Shown piece after piece: positions 36,833-50,479 of a stretch of 64,000 bases of DNA. The stretch's first letter is position 1, and each line of letters starts with the position of its first letter. The position numbers and the translations under genes are program-made. The stretch is taken from assembly GCF_018691265.1 (NCBI RefSeq), contig NW_024881321.1, positions 19,114,198-19,178,197 of the forward strand. The letters run 5' to 3'. The stretch is from Tyto alba. Lineage: Eukaryota; Chordata; Aves; Strigiformes; Tytonidae. Below the pieces are notes generated by a model that was not told where the DNA came from, did not search any database, and saw only the letters and a list, made by a program, of their open reading frames with translations.

Positions 36833-38329
36833 ATCACAAACAAAAAAGTAGTCAACGGGAGTTCAAAGAGATCAAGCACCTGCATTTCTGAGGTACTGGC
36901 TATTTTCCATTCACATCAGCTTTATCCTGAGTTTTTGGTCCTTGACAGCTCTTCAGGTTAGATCATATCAAATGTGTTATCCCAGATTGTTGTGAAGGTC
37001 TATGGCAAAGTTTGTGTGAGAAGCCAGATCTAACAGCTCTAGCTGAATGATTTTACAGAAGAGCATTTGTCACTATGCAGAGGATGAAAAAAGACTTTGG
37101 GGTTATTTTCAGGAAGAACCTCATGAGTTACCATGAAAAAACACATATAATTACATGTGTCTGAGTGAAAAATTATATTTCGCTATGGGAAATTATTCTT
37201 CAAATTTTTATCAGGCAGATGCCTAAAAAAAAATAAACTCAGTTACACTTACTATATGTTGGTTTACTTAGAAATAAAAAGGATGGAGCTGAACTCTGCT
37301 TTCAGCCAAGTCCCTAAATGCATTTTCAATTGCAGAAACTATGTAGCAGGGCCAGAGTTTGTTTTCCATTGTCAATACAAATGTATCTGCATCTATGAGA
37401 CATTATTTTCATACTTCAAAGATTTCCTTAATGAAAAAAGTGAAATCTCCTGGTTTATTTCATATTCAGGTGATAATCTGCATCTAATTTTATTACACTT
37501 AAAATAAACCTGAGAAATTGTCCTTCAAAGCATAAGCTTGGATGAAAATTAAATGCAAATAACAGTCTATATTGATTTATGGTGTGCAGAGTTTTCCTGG
37601 GGTTTTAGTAATATTTTTATTCATTCATAATTAAGCATAAATTATTTTATTTTAAAAGGTTGTGTAATTCCAACCAGTATGTAACAGATAGCAGGTTACT
37701 GTAATTTTTTACTTTGTATTTAGCATTATGGTTTTTGTATAATTCTATTTCTTTTACACAAAAAAAAAATGTAACTACAAGAAAAGCCTGTCTAGCAATT
37801 AATGATTACATTTATATTCACTTCAAGTCCTGTGTAGGTCATCTACCCTATGTGTTTAATGAAGATGTCATAATTGCTGTGACTTTTGAATTTGAGAGAC
37901 CAGTGTCTGATTCACATTGCACACAGTCCAGGATGGCTGAGTTTTGTCTGTACAAAGAAATTACAGGAGTATATACATACATCATTTTTTGGTAGTATAC
38001 AACAGGAGGATTGGTCTGACCTACCTACAGCATTGGCATCTGTCACTGTGCTGGCTGCCACAGGCTTCATTCAGAACTAATGAGAGAAATAGGTATTTTG
38101 TGGAAGGAATTTATTCAACCAGATATAGGCACCTACCTCAGGATGGGTCATATCATGACCCATATCAACTGACTGTGTTGAGTAGAGCTCCTTCAGCTAC
38201 TTAAAGTCAGAGAAATGCTCTTTTCTAGGAGCACAGCCTATATATATTGTGATTACTTCTCTCACAGGGAGAAGATCTGGTAATCCCAAAGATTAGTCAG
38301 AAAGGTTCTCTCAAGGCTGGCATGAACCC

Positions 38330-38600
38330 AGAGGCAAAAATCATGGCATGTCCATCAAACTTCTTTACCAGGCAGGAGTGGTGGCAGTGCCTACATGCCA
38401 GGCACACTCCTCGGGGTGCTTTGTGCTCCGGCTGCCTGGACCAGGGCTTGTTGGAGGACACAGGGCCATGCAGCCTGGTTCCTCTTGGGGCAACTGGAGG
38501 AGCACCCAGCAGCACCGTCTGTCGTAACATGCTCCTGCCCCACGCTGCAGACAGATGAGAATGTGGCCCCTGATGGGTTTGGGCTGTACAAGTGAGTGTT
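38330..38600. other. GC-rich patch, function unknown
   Basis: A GC-rich island in AT-rich surroundings with few CpGs. It has overlapping open frames of 60-80 codons on both strands, a common by-product of high GC. I recognise no protein in any of them and no transposon. It could be an unrecognised retroelement fragment or an exon of a non-coding transcript. Confidence 0.3.
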
Positions 38601-40539
38601 ACAAGTTGCAGAGGAATCCAGGTACTTTTAACACATTCAAACAGAATAAACAGACAGGAATTTTGTTACCACTAGTTCTTTTAGCAGTGAACTTCTGAGT
38701 ATTCAGACAACCTGTACTTGATTTAATCTCAGGTACTGAAAAGACTGAGCACTCACTTTTTCCCCTTAGTTTTACTTTGACTTCCAATAAACATGGACAA
38801 GAACTGAATCCTGAATCCTGACCTATGACTTTGTAAGACTGCGATTTCCAGAGGCTTGCTCTGAATAAATAGTGCTGTGTCCAACAACAATGTGCTGCTG
38901 AGCTGTCTGTTAAATCGGATCAAAGGCTATTGCTAATTTTAACTATGTCACAGCCTTGCTGTAAGATAGATAGTCCAGCACTCATTTCAGATACTGGAAA
39001 ATGTAGGAAGTTGTTTAAACAAATGTCTTTGGAAATGTGGTACCAGGCTGAATGGTAGCAGAAACAGCAGTGAGAAACTCCTTGTACCCAGCATCGTGTT
39101 CAAACCCCTAGATCTGACTCCTCTTACATCCCTTTTCATGCACTGGGAAGTTATGTTCCTAGGGGATATCGTAACCTGCTCTTTCAGGAGCTACTTGAAA
39201 TTAAACGTGTAGTTTAAAGTTACCATCGAACAGTCCTTTACAGTCAGTAGAGATGGAAAACATCAAACCTACCTACCTACCTTCAATACCCATCCTGGGA
39301 TGGGATGAATCACACTCTGCTTATGCCTCTCCCTCTGCTGATTAGAGAGTGAACCTTGCAGAAAACTTGAAGTGAGAGCCCTGACTTTTACTTAGCTAAT
39401 TTTCAGTAAATTAAATCCCACTCTTGCTTTAATTATGTTTCTAGCTGCAAGGAAAATTGAAAGAAAAGAGAAAAGGTAGTTCTGATGTAAACAGGATCAA
39501 GTCTATTTCCTATAATGTTAATACCCAGACGCAGCAAGGACAGAAGTTTTTGGAGCACTGCAGGTGAATTTTCTAACTCTGTATTTAGTCCTAGAAATTT
39601 TAATCTTACCTTGTTAAACGAATGCAAAGCCAATTATAATGGCCATGAAGCTGAGAGTCACAGGACCATTTTCTTTTCAAGGAATCCATCAAATTTTTCT
39701 TACTACATTTCCATTCACTTCAATGACATCAAAACATCTGAGGCTATCTGTTTTTCACCAGCTTCAAAATGAAGGTGAAAAGTCAATGAGGACATTATTC
39801 TCCAAAAAGTATCTATAAATAATGAAGTGTCAGAATTGTTACTGCTAACCTTAGGGAGACATCTTTGTTTCTTTCTTTTGTCTTCTAATGTATACATTTT
39901 CCTATAGCTTGCAATAACATATTTTTTTTTTCTACATACTGAACTATATCCTCCAACTCTAGATCCTTTCATAAAGCCCTCAAATCAACTGTAGAGCTGA
40001 GCAAGAATTTGTTCTCTGGTGTTCTCTCCTCCTTTGCTTGAATCTAATCTTTTCTTCCTATTGTATTTGCCTGACTTAAACTGTAACCTTGTGGGAGCAG
40101 TGAGTGTCTTGTTATGCCTTTGCAAAGCATGTGTGGATTATACCAACAGCACAATTCAGTACTCTGAGTTCAAGAACACATTGTTGAGAACATGTTTTTT
40201 TAATGAAGCATAAAACACTAGTTTTAAGCAACGTCATTCAGGAAATGAAGACAAAATTGCCATTGAATTTATTTGGTACTAGGATTGAAGTTTCCACAAA
40301 AAAATATTACTTGCAATTGCCTATAAGAGGTGTAAATGGTTGGGGATATAGGAACAAAACACAGGACCCAAATACTCTCTTGTCCCCTTCCTAGCCTCCT
40401 GGGACTTTGGCAGTATGAGACTTCAAAGGGGAATAAGTAGCTTATATAATCAAAGATAAGAGTGCAAAGGAAGGATTACTAAATGTCCAGTCCTCTCCTT
40501 AAAAATGCATTATGATCAAGTGAGATCAAGGAACAAAAT
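38601..40539. other. Unique DNA, no gene seen
   Basis: Contains (CCTA)n-like CTACCTACCTACC near 39269-39283. CCATTCACTTCAATGACATC at 39711-39730 weakly recalls the palindromic repeat core. Nothing else seen. Confidence 0.5.
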
Positions 40540-41279
40540 TAAAAGGAATAAATGCGTTTAGTAAGAAACCTTAGATAAATAATAATAATGCAGTTAGGAG
40601 AGAAGAATTAGACATAATTGCTGTATTAGTGCATTGCTAATGAAGCTGAAATGCAACCAGGTGGGAGAGATCTATTTGTTGCCCATTGGCTCCTGCAGAC
40701 TGGAGATAGTAATATGGAAAAATACTAAAGACAGAGGAAAATTTAATGAAAGTAGACTGACCTGCCAAATCAGCAGTAATATTATAATCTTTTTCATATG
40801 AGAAAGTGTAGGTAATGTGGTATTACCCTAACATTAATGAGAGTATTACAGTGGTCATCATATAAGAGCACACTTTTTCATATTTAAATGCCAAGGGTTT
40901 TTTTTTTCCTGGTTTGTTTTTTGGCTTGTTTTTTGTTTGTTTGTTTGTTTTAATTAAGAATGTTTCCCTGGATAACAAGCATGAGCAAAAATAATGACAG
41001 TGAATATCCTGGTAATGTCAGAATTATTATTTTGCTTCTGCAACATATATAAAAACAAAACAAAACAAAACAAAAAAAAAAACAACTGCTCATAGATTCA
41101 TCTATAAACATTCATTAACAACTAAGAAATGGATGAAGGAATTTGACCAAAAATACTGTGGGTAGGCTGTTTTATTTTTTGTTATCCCTCTTTCTTTCCT
41201 TGCCCCTTTCTTTTTTAAAAAATCTTTTTCCCATGGCTGCTAAGCATGTGGTTAAAGGGGAGAAAAATAATATTCACTA
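40540..41279. other. Unique DNA with two A/T-rich tracts
   Basis: A (TTTG)n-type tract lies at 40897-40952 and an (AAAAC)n tract at 41051-41086. The stretch before them has several ATTAG/TAATGA cores and no open frame of note. Confidence 0.5.
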
Positions 41280-41805
41280 ACTGATTTTCATTTAGTGCAC
41301 CAGGAGCCTTAAGCCACTTTGTGTGCAGATTTCCAGTTTCAATTAGAATGGATTTGCAGACATCAGATGATGTGAAAAATTATCTCATTTGAATCACATG
41401 AAACCAAACCACTAAGACATTGCTGATGAGGGAAACAGTGGTCTCATCTTTCCTGTGGTGTGCCATCTCTATTAGACTTTGTAAACTGCGGCAGTTTGAA
41501 ATCTTTAACCAGCCATTACTAATAAGCATATGTTAATTGTGGCAGAGATCATAAGCAGGTCAATTAGGAGGCAAAGACTGGAACAGAATGAAACATTCAG
41601 CTGGAGGGAGAATTCAGGGCAGGTGTCGGCCAGCATGCGCTGCCCTGGCAGGAGCTCTAAGCATCTTGGGTAGAGCTCATTTAACGTTTTGATTTGCTGA
41701 ATTTGCATTTCAGATTTCCATTCCTAATAGACAATATAGTCAGTCTTTGTTAATGAGGACTCTGATTACATGTGCCATTATAATTGGGAATTAGCAGACC
41801 AGCCT
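41280..41805. promoter_or_regulatory. Candidate conserved non-coding element
   Basis: Repeat-free DNA of even complexity with many spaced homeodomain cores: TTCAATTAGAATG near 41338, CATTACTAATAAGC near 41514, GTTAATTGTGG near 41532, GTCAATTAGGAGG near 41559, GTTAATGAGG near 41749 and TATAATTGGGAATTAGC near 41779. E-box-like CAGCTG and GATTTGCATTT motifs also occur. This is the texture of a developmental enhancer. The regulatory role is inferred from motif density only. Confidence 0.3.
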
Positions 41806-42204
41806 TGTTTTGGAGATTAAATCCAAAGTAAATTGGATTAAAGACAATGCTGCTGAAATCCCTTTCTTTTTGTTTTCTCAAGCCAAAGGTGAGGAAGACT
41901 CCATTTGTTTTGTATATATGTCTCTTACCTTGATAAGAATGTCTTGTGATTTGTTTATACTTTTTGAACATAGCATAGATTGGTGGTTCCAATATTAAAA
42001 GCAAGTAAGAAATTGCTATATTTACTTAAATGTTCGTGACAAGGTGCCTAGATTTATTGTTATGCACTGATAAAAAGAGTGCCAGTAGACAATTAAGAGC
42101 ATTCTGAAACATTATTTCTGATTATAAAGTAAATGTCTCTAAGTGTTCATCTGCCCAGGATATATCCTTGTACTAAACATCGACTTTAACTCTTGGTACA
42201 TGAG
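41806..42204. other. Unique DNA, no gene seen
   Basis: Nothing recognised. Confidence 0.5.
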
Positions 42205-42275
42205 TTTATCCTACCTTCATTTATACCATGTTGACTCCATTGACTTCAGAAGATTTACTCCCATCTTAAAAAGAC
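42205..42275. repeat. Fragment of palindromic MITE-like repeat
   Basis: CATTTATACCATGTTGACTC, CATTGACTTCAGAAGATTTA and CTCCCATCTTA match the core of the old amniote palindrome (TTACACCAGTGTAACTCCATTGACTTCAATGGAGTTACTCC type) by eye. The outer arms are lost. Confidence 0.5.
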
Positions 42276-44489
42276 TAGATTAATTTGTTGTATAGTTCAA
42301 TACATGGATATTTAGGTATGTTTTCAGTTAATTCAGAAACAGGAAAGCAAGGTGATTTCTTTCTTTCTATTTGATCTCAGGTGTTAGCAGAGAGCAAGAC
42401 AAGTTCTGTCATTGACTAGGCTTCCTGTACGATACCTTTTAGTAGCTGCAGTGATATCCAGTTCCTTCAAAATTCCAAAACTATTTAGTTTTATAAGGTA
42501 GTTATACTCCAACATTTTTCATTAATAAGTTTGCAGAGAAAACTGTTTTTCTTGGAATTGAAAACTGGCAATAAGTTTGCTCTACAATTTCAGGAAGAAC
42601 AGTCTGGCAAATAAAGGACAGCATATTCCATGTCATTAGATCTTGTATCTTACAAGAAGAAGCAGCTCTTCATGTATGGGTCATCAAAAGCAGAAAGCAG
42701 AAAAACAAAAAAAGAAACACTAAAGTAAATCAAGTGAATCAGCAATGTTCTTGGTCTTTCAGGAAATTAAGGAATGTCAACCCAGTGATTTGGGGTTTTC
42801 ATAGCAGAAGACAGTATTCATTTGTTGGTTTCGTAAATCTCAATATCTTTGTCTGTTACTTACTTTGGACAAGCTCTTAACTGGAGCAAGTCACGTACAC
42901 TACTTGCCCTGGTAACTCAATAACTATTTGGGCATGTATGCATTAGGTATCAAAGTTTTATTAGTCCATGAGGAATCTGAGCATTCCCATTGCCTTTCTG
43001 CTGCTTCTTAGTAATCAGGCTGAAAAACAAACATGTCAAAACAAAATAAGAACTAGCTGGGGGTTTTTGTTGTTTTTTTTTTTTTTTTGGTTGGTTGGTT
43101 GGATTTTGTTTTGTTTTGTTTTGTTTTTTGTTTTTTTTTTTTTTTAAATTCACTTTCAGGTTTACAGAAGAATGAGGCACATTAGTTATGCAAGAAAAAC
43201 AGATTCACTGGAGTCTGAGTATAGAAGACCGTGTCATGTGGCATGTGAACTCTCCAGCATAAGTAAGCTGCGTTTTGGTAGCCTGAATTTCAGAGCAGAA
43301 CAAAATAATGAAATTTAAACGTGTCTCTTTGCTATGTGATTTGTTTAGGTCAGAAAATTGTATTTATCCCAGGAAAAGATGTGGTGACACATAGAGATGT
43401 GCAAAAAAATCAGCTTCTGTATGTCAGACACTCTGATTCATAACACCTTCCTTGGCACTTGTAAGACATCTTGAAAACAAAAATGTTGGCATTGTAGCAA
43501 AAGGAGCCTATAACACAGTCCTCCTTGAAAAGGAGTGAGTATATAGAAGTCTCTGTAAAACAAAAGAATTGTGACAGGATGAAAAAAGCCTCACACATGG
43601 TAGAAAGACAGGACTGCAGCAAAACCTACTGCCAGATATAAGTATGTATTAATTATTATTGCACGGCAACTTAAAAAGATTTGTGTAATTAACCTCAAAG
43701 TCTCCCTCAACTGATTTTTTCCTCTAGGCAGGAGCTTTGTCAGGAAGTTCAGCAAATGGTAGATGATTCAACATCATTTTCACAGTGGAAGAGCCTTTGA
43801 ACCTTAACTGTGAGAGACCTACTGTCAAAAGGTTGTTATTATTTATGATTTCTATTATCTGTCTTTTGTTTGCAAGGGTCTTTTTAGATAAAAAGTCCTC
43901 AACAACACAAGGATACAAAGGTTCTACCCCAAATAATTTGCAAGTTAAGGTAGCAATGTTCAAAGCATTACTCTAATCATTCTGATGAGAAAAGCACCTG
44001 AGAAAAACACCTGCATTATTACCCTTATAGGTTCTAATCTGTGTGTGTGTGTATGTGAGCACTTTCTAGCATTTATAAAAGATAGAACTTTCAACAGAGA
44101 TCTCGACATTTAATTAGAGAGATGGATACTTGGAAAACCAGACAGTATGAATATAAGGTTAACTTTTGTGCTATTCCAGTTACTGAGACACACTCTGCTA
44201 TTACACTGGCCATTTCTCCTCCAGAGCTTCTCCTTTCTGTTCATTGATTTTTCATTGTTTGGGTTAGATGTGCATGGACGTGATAAGAATGTGTGATATG
44301 ACCTGGTGGTGGGCTCTAAGATCTAGAAGCAAAGAGAAAAAAAAGATGAGGAATGGTGAGCTAAGGGAGACAGGCCAAATGAACAAGGGAGACTAGGAGA
44401 AAACTGCAAGAAGTTTGAGAGGAAGGATATCTCTGAAGGACTGATATCACTGTGTGCAAGAGACACATTCCCTTTGTGGTGTTACCTCT
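42276..44489. other. Unique DNA with a T-rich tract, no gene seen
   Basis: A low-complexity T/TTGG/TTTTG tract lies at 43061-43146, and a short (GT)n at 44039-44055. No exon or transposon recognised. Confidence 0.5.
43061..43146. repeat. T-rich low-complexity tract
   Basis: T runs interrupted by (TTGG)4 and (TTTTG)n units. It is the complementary counterpart in composition of the A-rich tracts at 20.2 and 25.6 kb. Confidence 0.9.
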
Positions 44490-44518
44490 TGTACTGGTTT
44501 TGTCTGGGATAGAGTTAA
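44490..44518 (+). mobile_element. Stub of the avian LTR (5' end only)
   Basis: TGTACTGGTTTTGTCTGGGA and the following TAGAGTTAA match the first 29 bases of the LTRs at 7263, 19106 and 54937. Similarity stops abruptly. The following 250 bp is not recognisable as LTR, so the copy is deleted or the junction is a rearrangement. It is short, but the match to the family terminus is exact over most bases. Confidence 0.6.
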
Positions 44519-46862
44519 ACCTGCTATAAGATGTGAAGGCAAGGGAGCAGGGAAAGACACTGGGAGAGGCTGCTAGACCTCACAGTCCCCCTGAGTTTTA
44601 TATTGACACTACAGATTTCCAGGGGTGAATGTGAGCCAGTTCCTTTCAAAAAGTCTGAAATGTCAATACCATTAAGACAATGCCCCACAGTGATTTGGTT
44701 CCTGCTTGAAGAGTGAGAGCCGCACTCAGAATTTCCTCCTCTCAGGGCATTGCATTGACCCATGAAATCTGATTAGTAGGACTTACCTCCAGGTGGCCTT
44801 GATGGGATGTCTGGTAGAAACTGAATGTCTGGTAGTACTCCAGATTCTTGGAAGTCCGAAAAATAAGAACATCTGCCTGTCTGCTTATCTTACAGTACTA
44901 AAACTAATAAGAAGGATCTTGGAATTCGTAATTAGAAGAATAAAGCATTTTCCTTTCTGGGCAGTCTATTGTGCACTGTATATTGCTGTATAATTTAAAG
45001 AAGATACACATTTATTTTTAATGTGTTTAATATTTGCAATTTATTTCACCAAGAGCAAGTCTGGTCACGGTTACCAAGCTCTTCCTGAGCAAAGTCCCAA
45101 AAGGCACTTGATATTCTGGAATTAGTGGGACCGGTTCAGTCCTGACGCAAGCAGTAAGTACACCATTGGTTTTAGTAGTGCTGCTACCACCCTCTCAGGG
45201 ATGAAGTCAGGCCAACAAAAGCATGAATATTACTGGGTAAGATCTCATTTTTTCCAAGTACCCGAGGGTGTAGATAATTTAGAGAGAAGAGGAACAAAAG
45301 AATTAAAAAGGAGGTTATCAGTACAGAAAATTGAACCTCAGTCAGACTCAATCAACCAAGCAATAGGTTTCCTCACCTCTTTTGATACAGATTGACTACC
45401 CCAATGCATGAGTCTCCTGAGGCCTCATAATTTAAATAAGTAACCTTGTCTAGCAGGTAGAGCACATGCAATGAGCAAGGTTTTCAGAAGAGAATTTGGA
45501 TTTGCAGTCCCATCACTCTGGACAAGCTCTGATTTTCAGCTTGTTCCTTGACACTGTTAGTCCCACTAAGGTGCCACTTCACTGCAAGTTGGTTCAACAG
45601 GTTTGACAGCTTCTTCACTTCTGTGGTGGTAGAATGACATAGCTCTATATGGTGCTGGGAGACATGAGTAATAGGAGATATCTGTTGATAAGTGGATAAT
45701 TGTTTGTATACTGTTTCACACAGGGAAAACATATGCTTCTGATCTCAGGGGATTGTCTTGTATTTGTACAATGTCCCAACCTCTATGTTTTCCCCAGACC
45801 AATCCATCTAAATATAAATATCACTGTAAGGACAGTTAATTAGGTATTCTTACAGGCTATGTACATCCTGTTTTTTCATAAGCTAAGTCAAGTTTCCATA
45901 AATTGCAATACTAAACCAACATACTTGTTGTCCTGCCTTATACGTATATATACCTGGGGGTTTTGCCCTCTATCATTCTTTAGCAAACCCCATCACAGTT
46001 TATCACTTTATGCTGGTGGCTAAGTATTATTCTTCTCCATAACATTGGATTTACTTTCTTTCACCACCTTAATTGATATCTCTGTCCATGGTAGGTCTTC
46101 ATACAGACCAAATGATGTATCCAAATACACATCACATATATAAGACTATCTATTCATGTTGATATTCATTTACCTCAAAGAAAGATCTTAGTATTTATGT
46201 TTACATTCAGAATATTGAAATATACATTTTAATGTTTCAATATTCCCTTTTATTCTAGTGTCACTATCCTCAACAATAAAATAAAAGATTTCACAGCAAA
46301 CACCTGCAGGCAGGGACTGACAAACAGCAGCACCAAAGGGCTTTCCAGACCCGCCTCCTATTACTATAACCCACTCACAAAGTCAAGGGCGGAGTGCTGG
46401 TAACACTTACTTTAGGCCTCTGTTGTTACTGTCCCCTACTCCGCTTGGTGCAGGAGAACCCAGCAATCCCAGGTTGAGGCGCTGGGGACAGGTGACAACT
46501 GAGGTTTCTGGATCAGGACCCAAATCTTCCCAGAGTCAGCAGATTTCATATGTTACCTATCCTGATGACTCAGCTTGCCAGTTCCTTTGCAAAGGCAATT
46601 TAGGCATGACAATGATATTTCCTTAAGTTTGCAACCTGATGGACAAAGTAAAATAGGGAAAAGCTTGAAGAAGAGCAGCATAATGAGAACTGTGCCTATT
46701 GCACCTCACTTTCTGTTAAGTCTCCCACGGAGAGTGCGTATACATTTCTGCGCTGGGCGCACAATACACTGCACTGTATTCAAAGCTGTTGCCAGGTTTC
46801 TTATTTAAGTGTTTTAATCAAAGAACATTGAGCTGGCACTGGAATCAAAGGGATGCATACTC

Positions 46863-46882
46863 TTTTTTTTTTTTTTTTTTTT
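46863..46882. repeat. T(20) homopolymer
   Basis: An uninterrupted T run after GCATACTC. Confidence 0.9.
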
Positions 46883-46930
46883 CATGTGAAAATAAAAGAA
46901 CAGCTTTAACTGAGGGAAAAAGTTGCAGAA

Positions 46931-46976
46931 TGTGTGTGTGTGTGTTTGCATATTTGTGTGTATGTGTGTGTGTAGG
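46931..46976. repeat. (TG)n microsatellite, interrupted
   Basis: Runs of TG separated by TTTGCATATT and TATG, ending in TAGGGGGG. Confidence 0.9.
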
Positions 46977-49900
46977 GGGGTAGCAGAGGCTATGACATAG
47001 CATATGAAGTCAATAGTGTAGTTGTTATTATTTATACATGAGTAAAGATTACAAATGCAGGCAATAGCTCAGATCTCTCACCCCCTGGATCTGTGAAACC
47101 TGTCACTCAGTCTCCTGCGGTGTGTCTTCCTGTCTCCGAGCCATTGGACCACCTGCTGCCATGACTCTCATCTACTGCATCGCCCGAAGGCCTCGATGAT
47201 AACAGCATTGATTCCAATGTACATCTAATTACTTCTCATAATCTATTCATTTCACAATAGTGTAGTGAAACATCTGTCACATCATAAACTCTTTAGTATC
47301 CTTATCAAACCACCAAAACATACTCTGCTGCCAATTGGCAGCTACCTTGCTTTCTCTTCTTATTAATATGATGCAAACATATCTATGTTTTTTTGGTTGC
47401 TTTAGATGAATTTCCCTGATGACCAGTGAAAAAGAATTGGGCAAACTGCAATTGTAACATCTACTCACTACTTAGTGAGATACCATTATTGATGTCGTAC
47501 AAATATCAGCGAAAATTGCTTTGTTTCTTCTAGAGATAAAGGCTCTAAATAGGGTCTTTAACATTTATAGCACAGTAATAGATGGCTCCTTTCCTTGGCT
47601 CAGTGTGACTGATTCATTTACTAAAATAAGCATCTCAGGGATTATTACATTTGAGCAGTATATTGCATGGAAAAGCCTTTTACCTTTATAGTTTTTACTT
47701 TACCTGTGGGTAAATAATGCCCATTCTTTCTCTTTCTTCATGTAAGAAATCAAGAGCAAGGAGACCCATTAGCACATATTTTTATTAGCAAACTATAGAG
47801 AATCTATCTATCCCAATAGGATCATGAATATACAGTAGCATCTAATAAAGAGGGCTGATTAGTCCACTGAAAGGAACTTCAGATATTCAGACAACATCAT
47901 GGAAAATAAACTCTGCATAGTGAGGTATTGGTTTACCATTACATACTGAATTATGATGAACAACAAATCCTAAGTGAAAGGAGTGATATATTAACTGCGT
48001 ATTCCCTTTCATGGTCGATGTTAGCACAAACTGAGTTTTGTTCTTGTTTTAAATCTGCAATGGAAATGAATTTAGTGTTGATTTGATAGCTGTAGAAATG
48101 GAAGCCATTTGTGCATCCACGGAACAGATACAGCACAAGCGGCCATTCTGGGAGCTTCCTCACAACATGCTTCAGTCCAGTTTTTGGAGACCCCACTTTT
48201 CCACGGCCTTTAAGTAGCTGGTGAGGCAGCTAATTTGGATTCTCTGACCAGGCTGTAGTGTGGTGCCAGTCACTGTAGTTACTTTTATTATCCAAACATC
48301 TGGCAGTAGGGAACTAGATTGCCATCACCAATTCAGGCCACATTTTGTTAGTCCCTGACCTTGCTGGGAATCACAAGGGTGACCTAGAGGTGATGGGAGT
48401 CCATATCTCATTACCAACCCCCCAGGACAGTCAGTCCTCTTTTATCCATTTGTCAATATATAAAACAATCCAATATATAATGCAACCTGAATATTTATCT
48501 GCCTCTATTTTCATCACTTGTGCATTTTCTGGTTTGGAATGGGTATCATTTGTACCTATTTACTTAAAGTGCATGTATTTAGATCCAAAATACACTCACT
48601 ACTATGGCACAGTAGGACGTATACAGAGATTTTAGTGCTATTGACGTATCTTGCAATATGCATATGTCTGATGTGTAAGTCACTTAAAAGTGAGCATTTG
48701 ACCTATTTAGTCCTTGATGCTGCTTTGTAGAAGGGCCAGGATTTATGCATTTGTGAGCATTCTTCTTCATTAGGGAGAAAAGAAGGAAGACACAGTTTAA
48801 ATCTAAACAAAAAGATTTCAGAAAAGCTCAGAGGTCACAGAACTCTGTGCTGGGTCCACACTGATCTCCCGATACACTGTTCCAAGTATCAAAACTTGCT
48901 TTATGATGGCTATTGAAGTATTCAATTTGCACCTATTTTTATCTCACTTAAATGGAGCTATAGTACATAGCTTGTATTGAAAATGAGAAACCTTACTTGG
49001 CCAGATGAGAGGGTTATGTATTTACGCAGCACTGTAGAGTTCATCCACTGAGACTAATGACATCTTCGGATTAGGTTGCCCTGTGTGTCTCCTCCACAAG
49101 TCACATTTGTTATTCATGCTTCTCCTGCTGTGGTTTCACCATGGGCCAAAACTGACATATGGACTGACTGTAGAATGTAAGCCTGAGAAGAGCAGCTACC
49201 ACTTTTTCAGCTATATTACACCTATGTCAGGAAAATTCCCTACCTGCTGTGGTACCTAGTCATTTATATGCCAGGTGGGGAATAGGCTGATTAAAAAATA
49301 AGTTAAATCTGAAGAGAAAACAATGGTAGATAAAATTTTTACATAAACTGATTATACTTATGGTATTTGCATAAATCCATGGCAAGATGATACTTTCTAG
49401 ACCAACAACATTAAAAAAAATAAAATAAAGTAAGATTGAGCTATAGTTTAGAGATTTTAAATAATAATTTGGAGAAGGTAGAAAGTTAATTTACCTCTGG
49501 TTTTTGAGATTTTCTTCATATGCTTTATTGCTAAGGTTGATTCAGTTTTTTTCTTTTGAAATGAAAACTGAATTCTCATGTCACATTAATATAGGACATT
49601 AGGATTTTTAGAGTATCAGGAAAATAGCAGTCAAATCACTGCTAAAAATGTAATATTATGTTTATTCTAAATATTTTTCCCGTGACATCAGCTAAGTTAT
49701 GGACTGCATTTGGCAGTCAGACTATAGTGCCAGAGTAGTACATGTTATCATCTACAAGTACTGGCAATTTGAAGAGGGAAGTCTGAAAATTAACAATTAG
49801 TCTAAAAATTTTAAAATTTAAATGTACAAGGAGCTAAGAATAGCATCTATGGGAGAATGGCAAGAATCTACAACTAGTACTACACTTGAGAACTGTCCCA

Positions 49901-50479
49901 AAATTGAGTGGGTAAAAGATACTTTGGTTTGATATCTGTATTGAGAGGGGTTTTTTGGGAAAAGCAAAAAACAAACCCACAACTTGCTGGATAGAAGCAA
50001 CATATCATTTTCTAGGGTTAACTAGGTAAAAAATCCATAAATTAATTTGGAATAAACTAAAAAATTTTGTCTGGCATAAACAAACAGGTGTCTTTTAGGA
50101 TACAAAATGGAACCGGAGAGAATATAAATATTTGCTTTCTTGTTTTAAATTGAAGGACAATTTTTAAGTAAAATGAAAAATGTGAAAACAGAAAGATAAA
50201 ATATTTGTTTTCAAAGTATAAAAATAACATTTTTAAACATTATCAAATTGTAATCCTTATTTCTCTTCTGAAACCATAAACTTGACCCAGATTTTTGAAT
50301 ACTTCAAGTTCTTCCCAAAGGGAATTTTTCAACAAATTCATTGTCTATCAAAAGAAGTAGATAAATAAATGAATGGAAAAATTTCAGTGCTATTTCAATG
50401 TAAATTTTTTTATTAGGGAGATGTAGATACCATATAATAGAAAAGAAATCCAACAAATATGTCTTATAGCAGAATAGCG

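Larger units (their letters stand above)
32991..38329. other. Long unique stretch, no gene seen
   Basis: About 5.3 kb of AT-rich DNA with simple tracts only: (AT)n at 33732-33750, A(18) at 36297-36314, T(30) at 36799-36828, and TATATA-rich DNA near 36020-36045. No exon, RNA gene or recognised transposon. Open frames up to 117 codons have no protein-like features. Confidence 0.55.
44519..50479. other. Long unique stretch, no gene seen
   Basis: About 6 kb without a recognised transposon or RNA gene. Contains T(20) at 46863-46882 and a (TG)n tract at 46931-46976. The interval 46290-46530 is GC-richer. DNA at 47560-47800 has even complexity and may be conserved. Open frames up to 96 codons show no protein features. 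Confidence 0.5.

Noticed and set aside
45110..45195. GGTTCAGTCCTGACGCAAGCAG segment resembling a palindromic repeat arm
   Set aside because: The second arm could not be found by eye, so it was not annotated.
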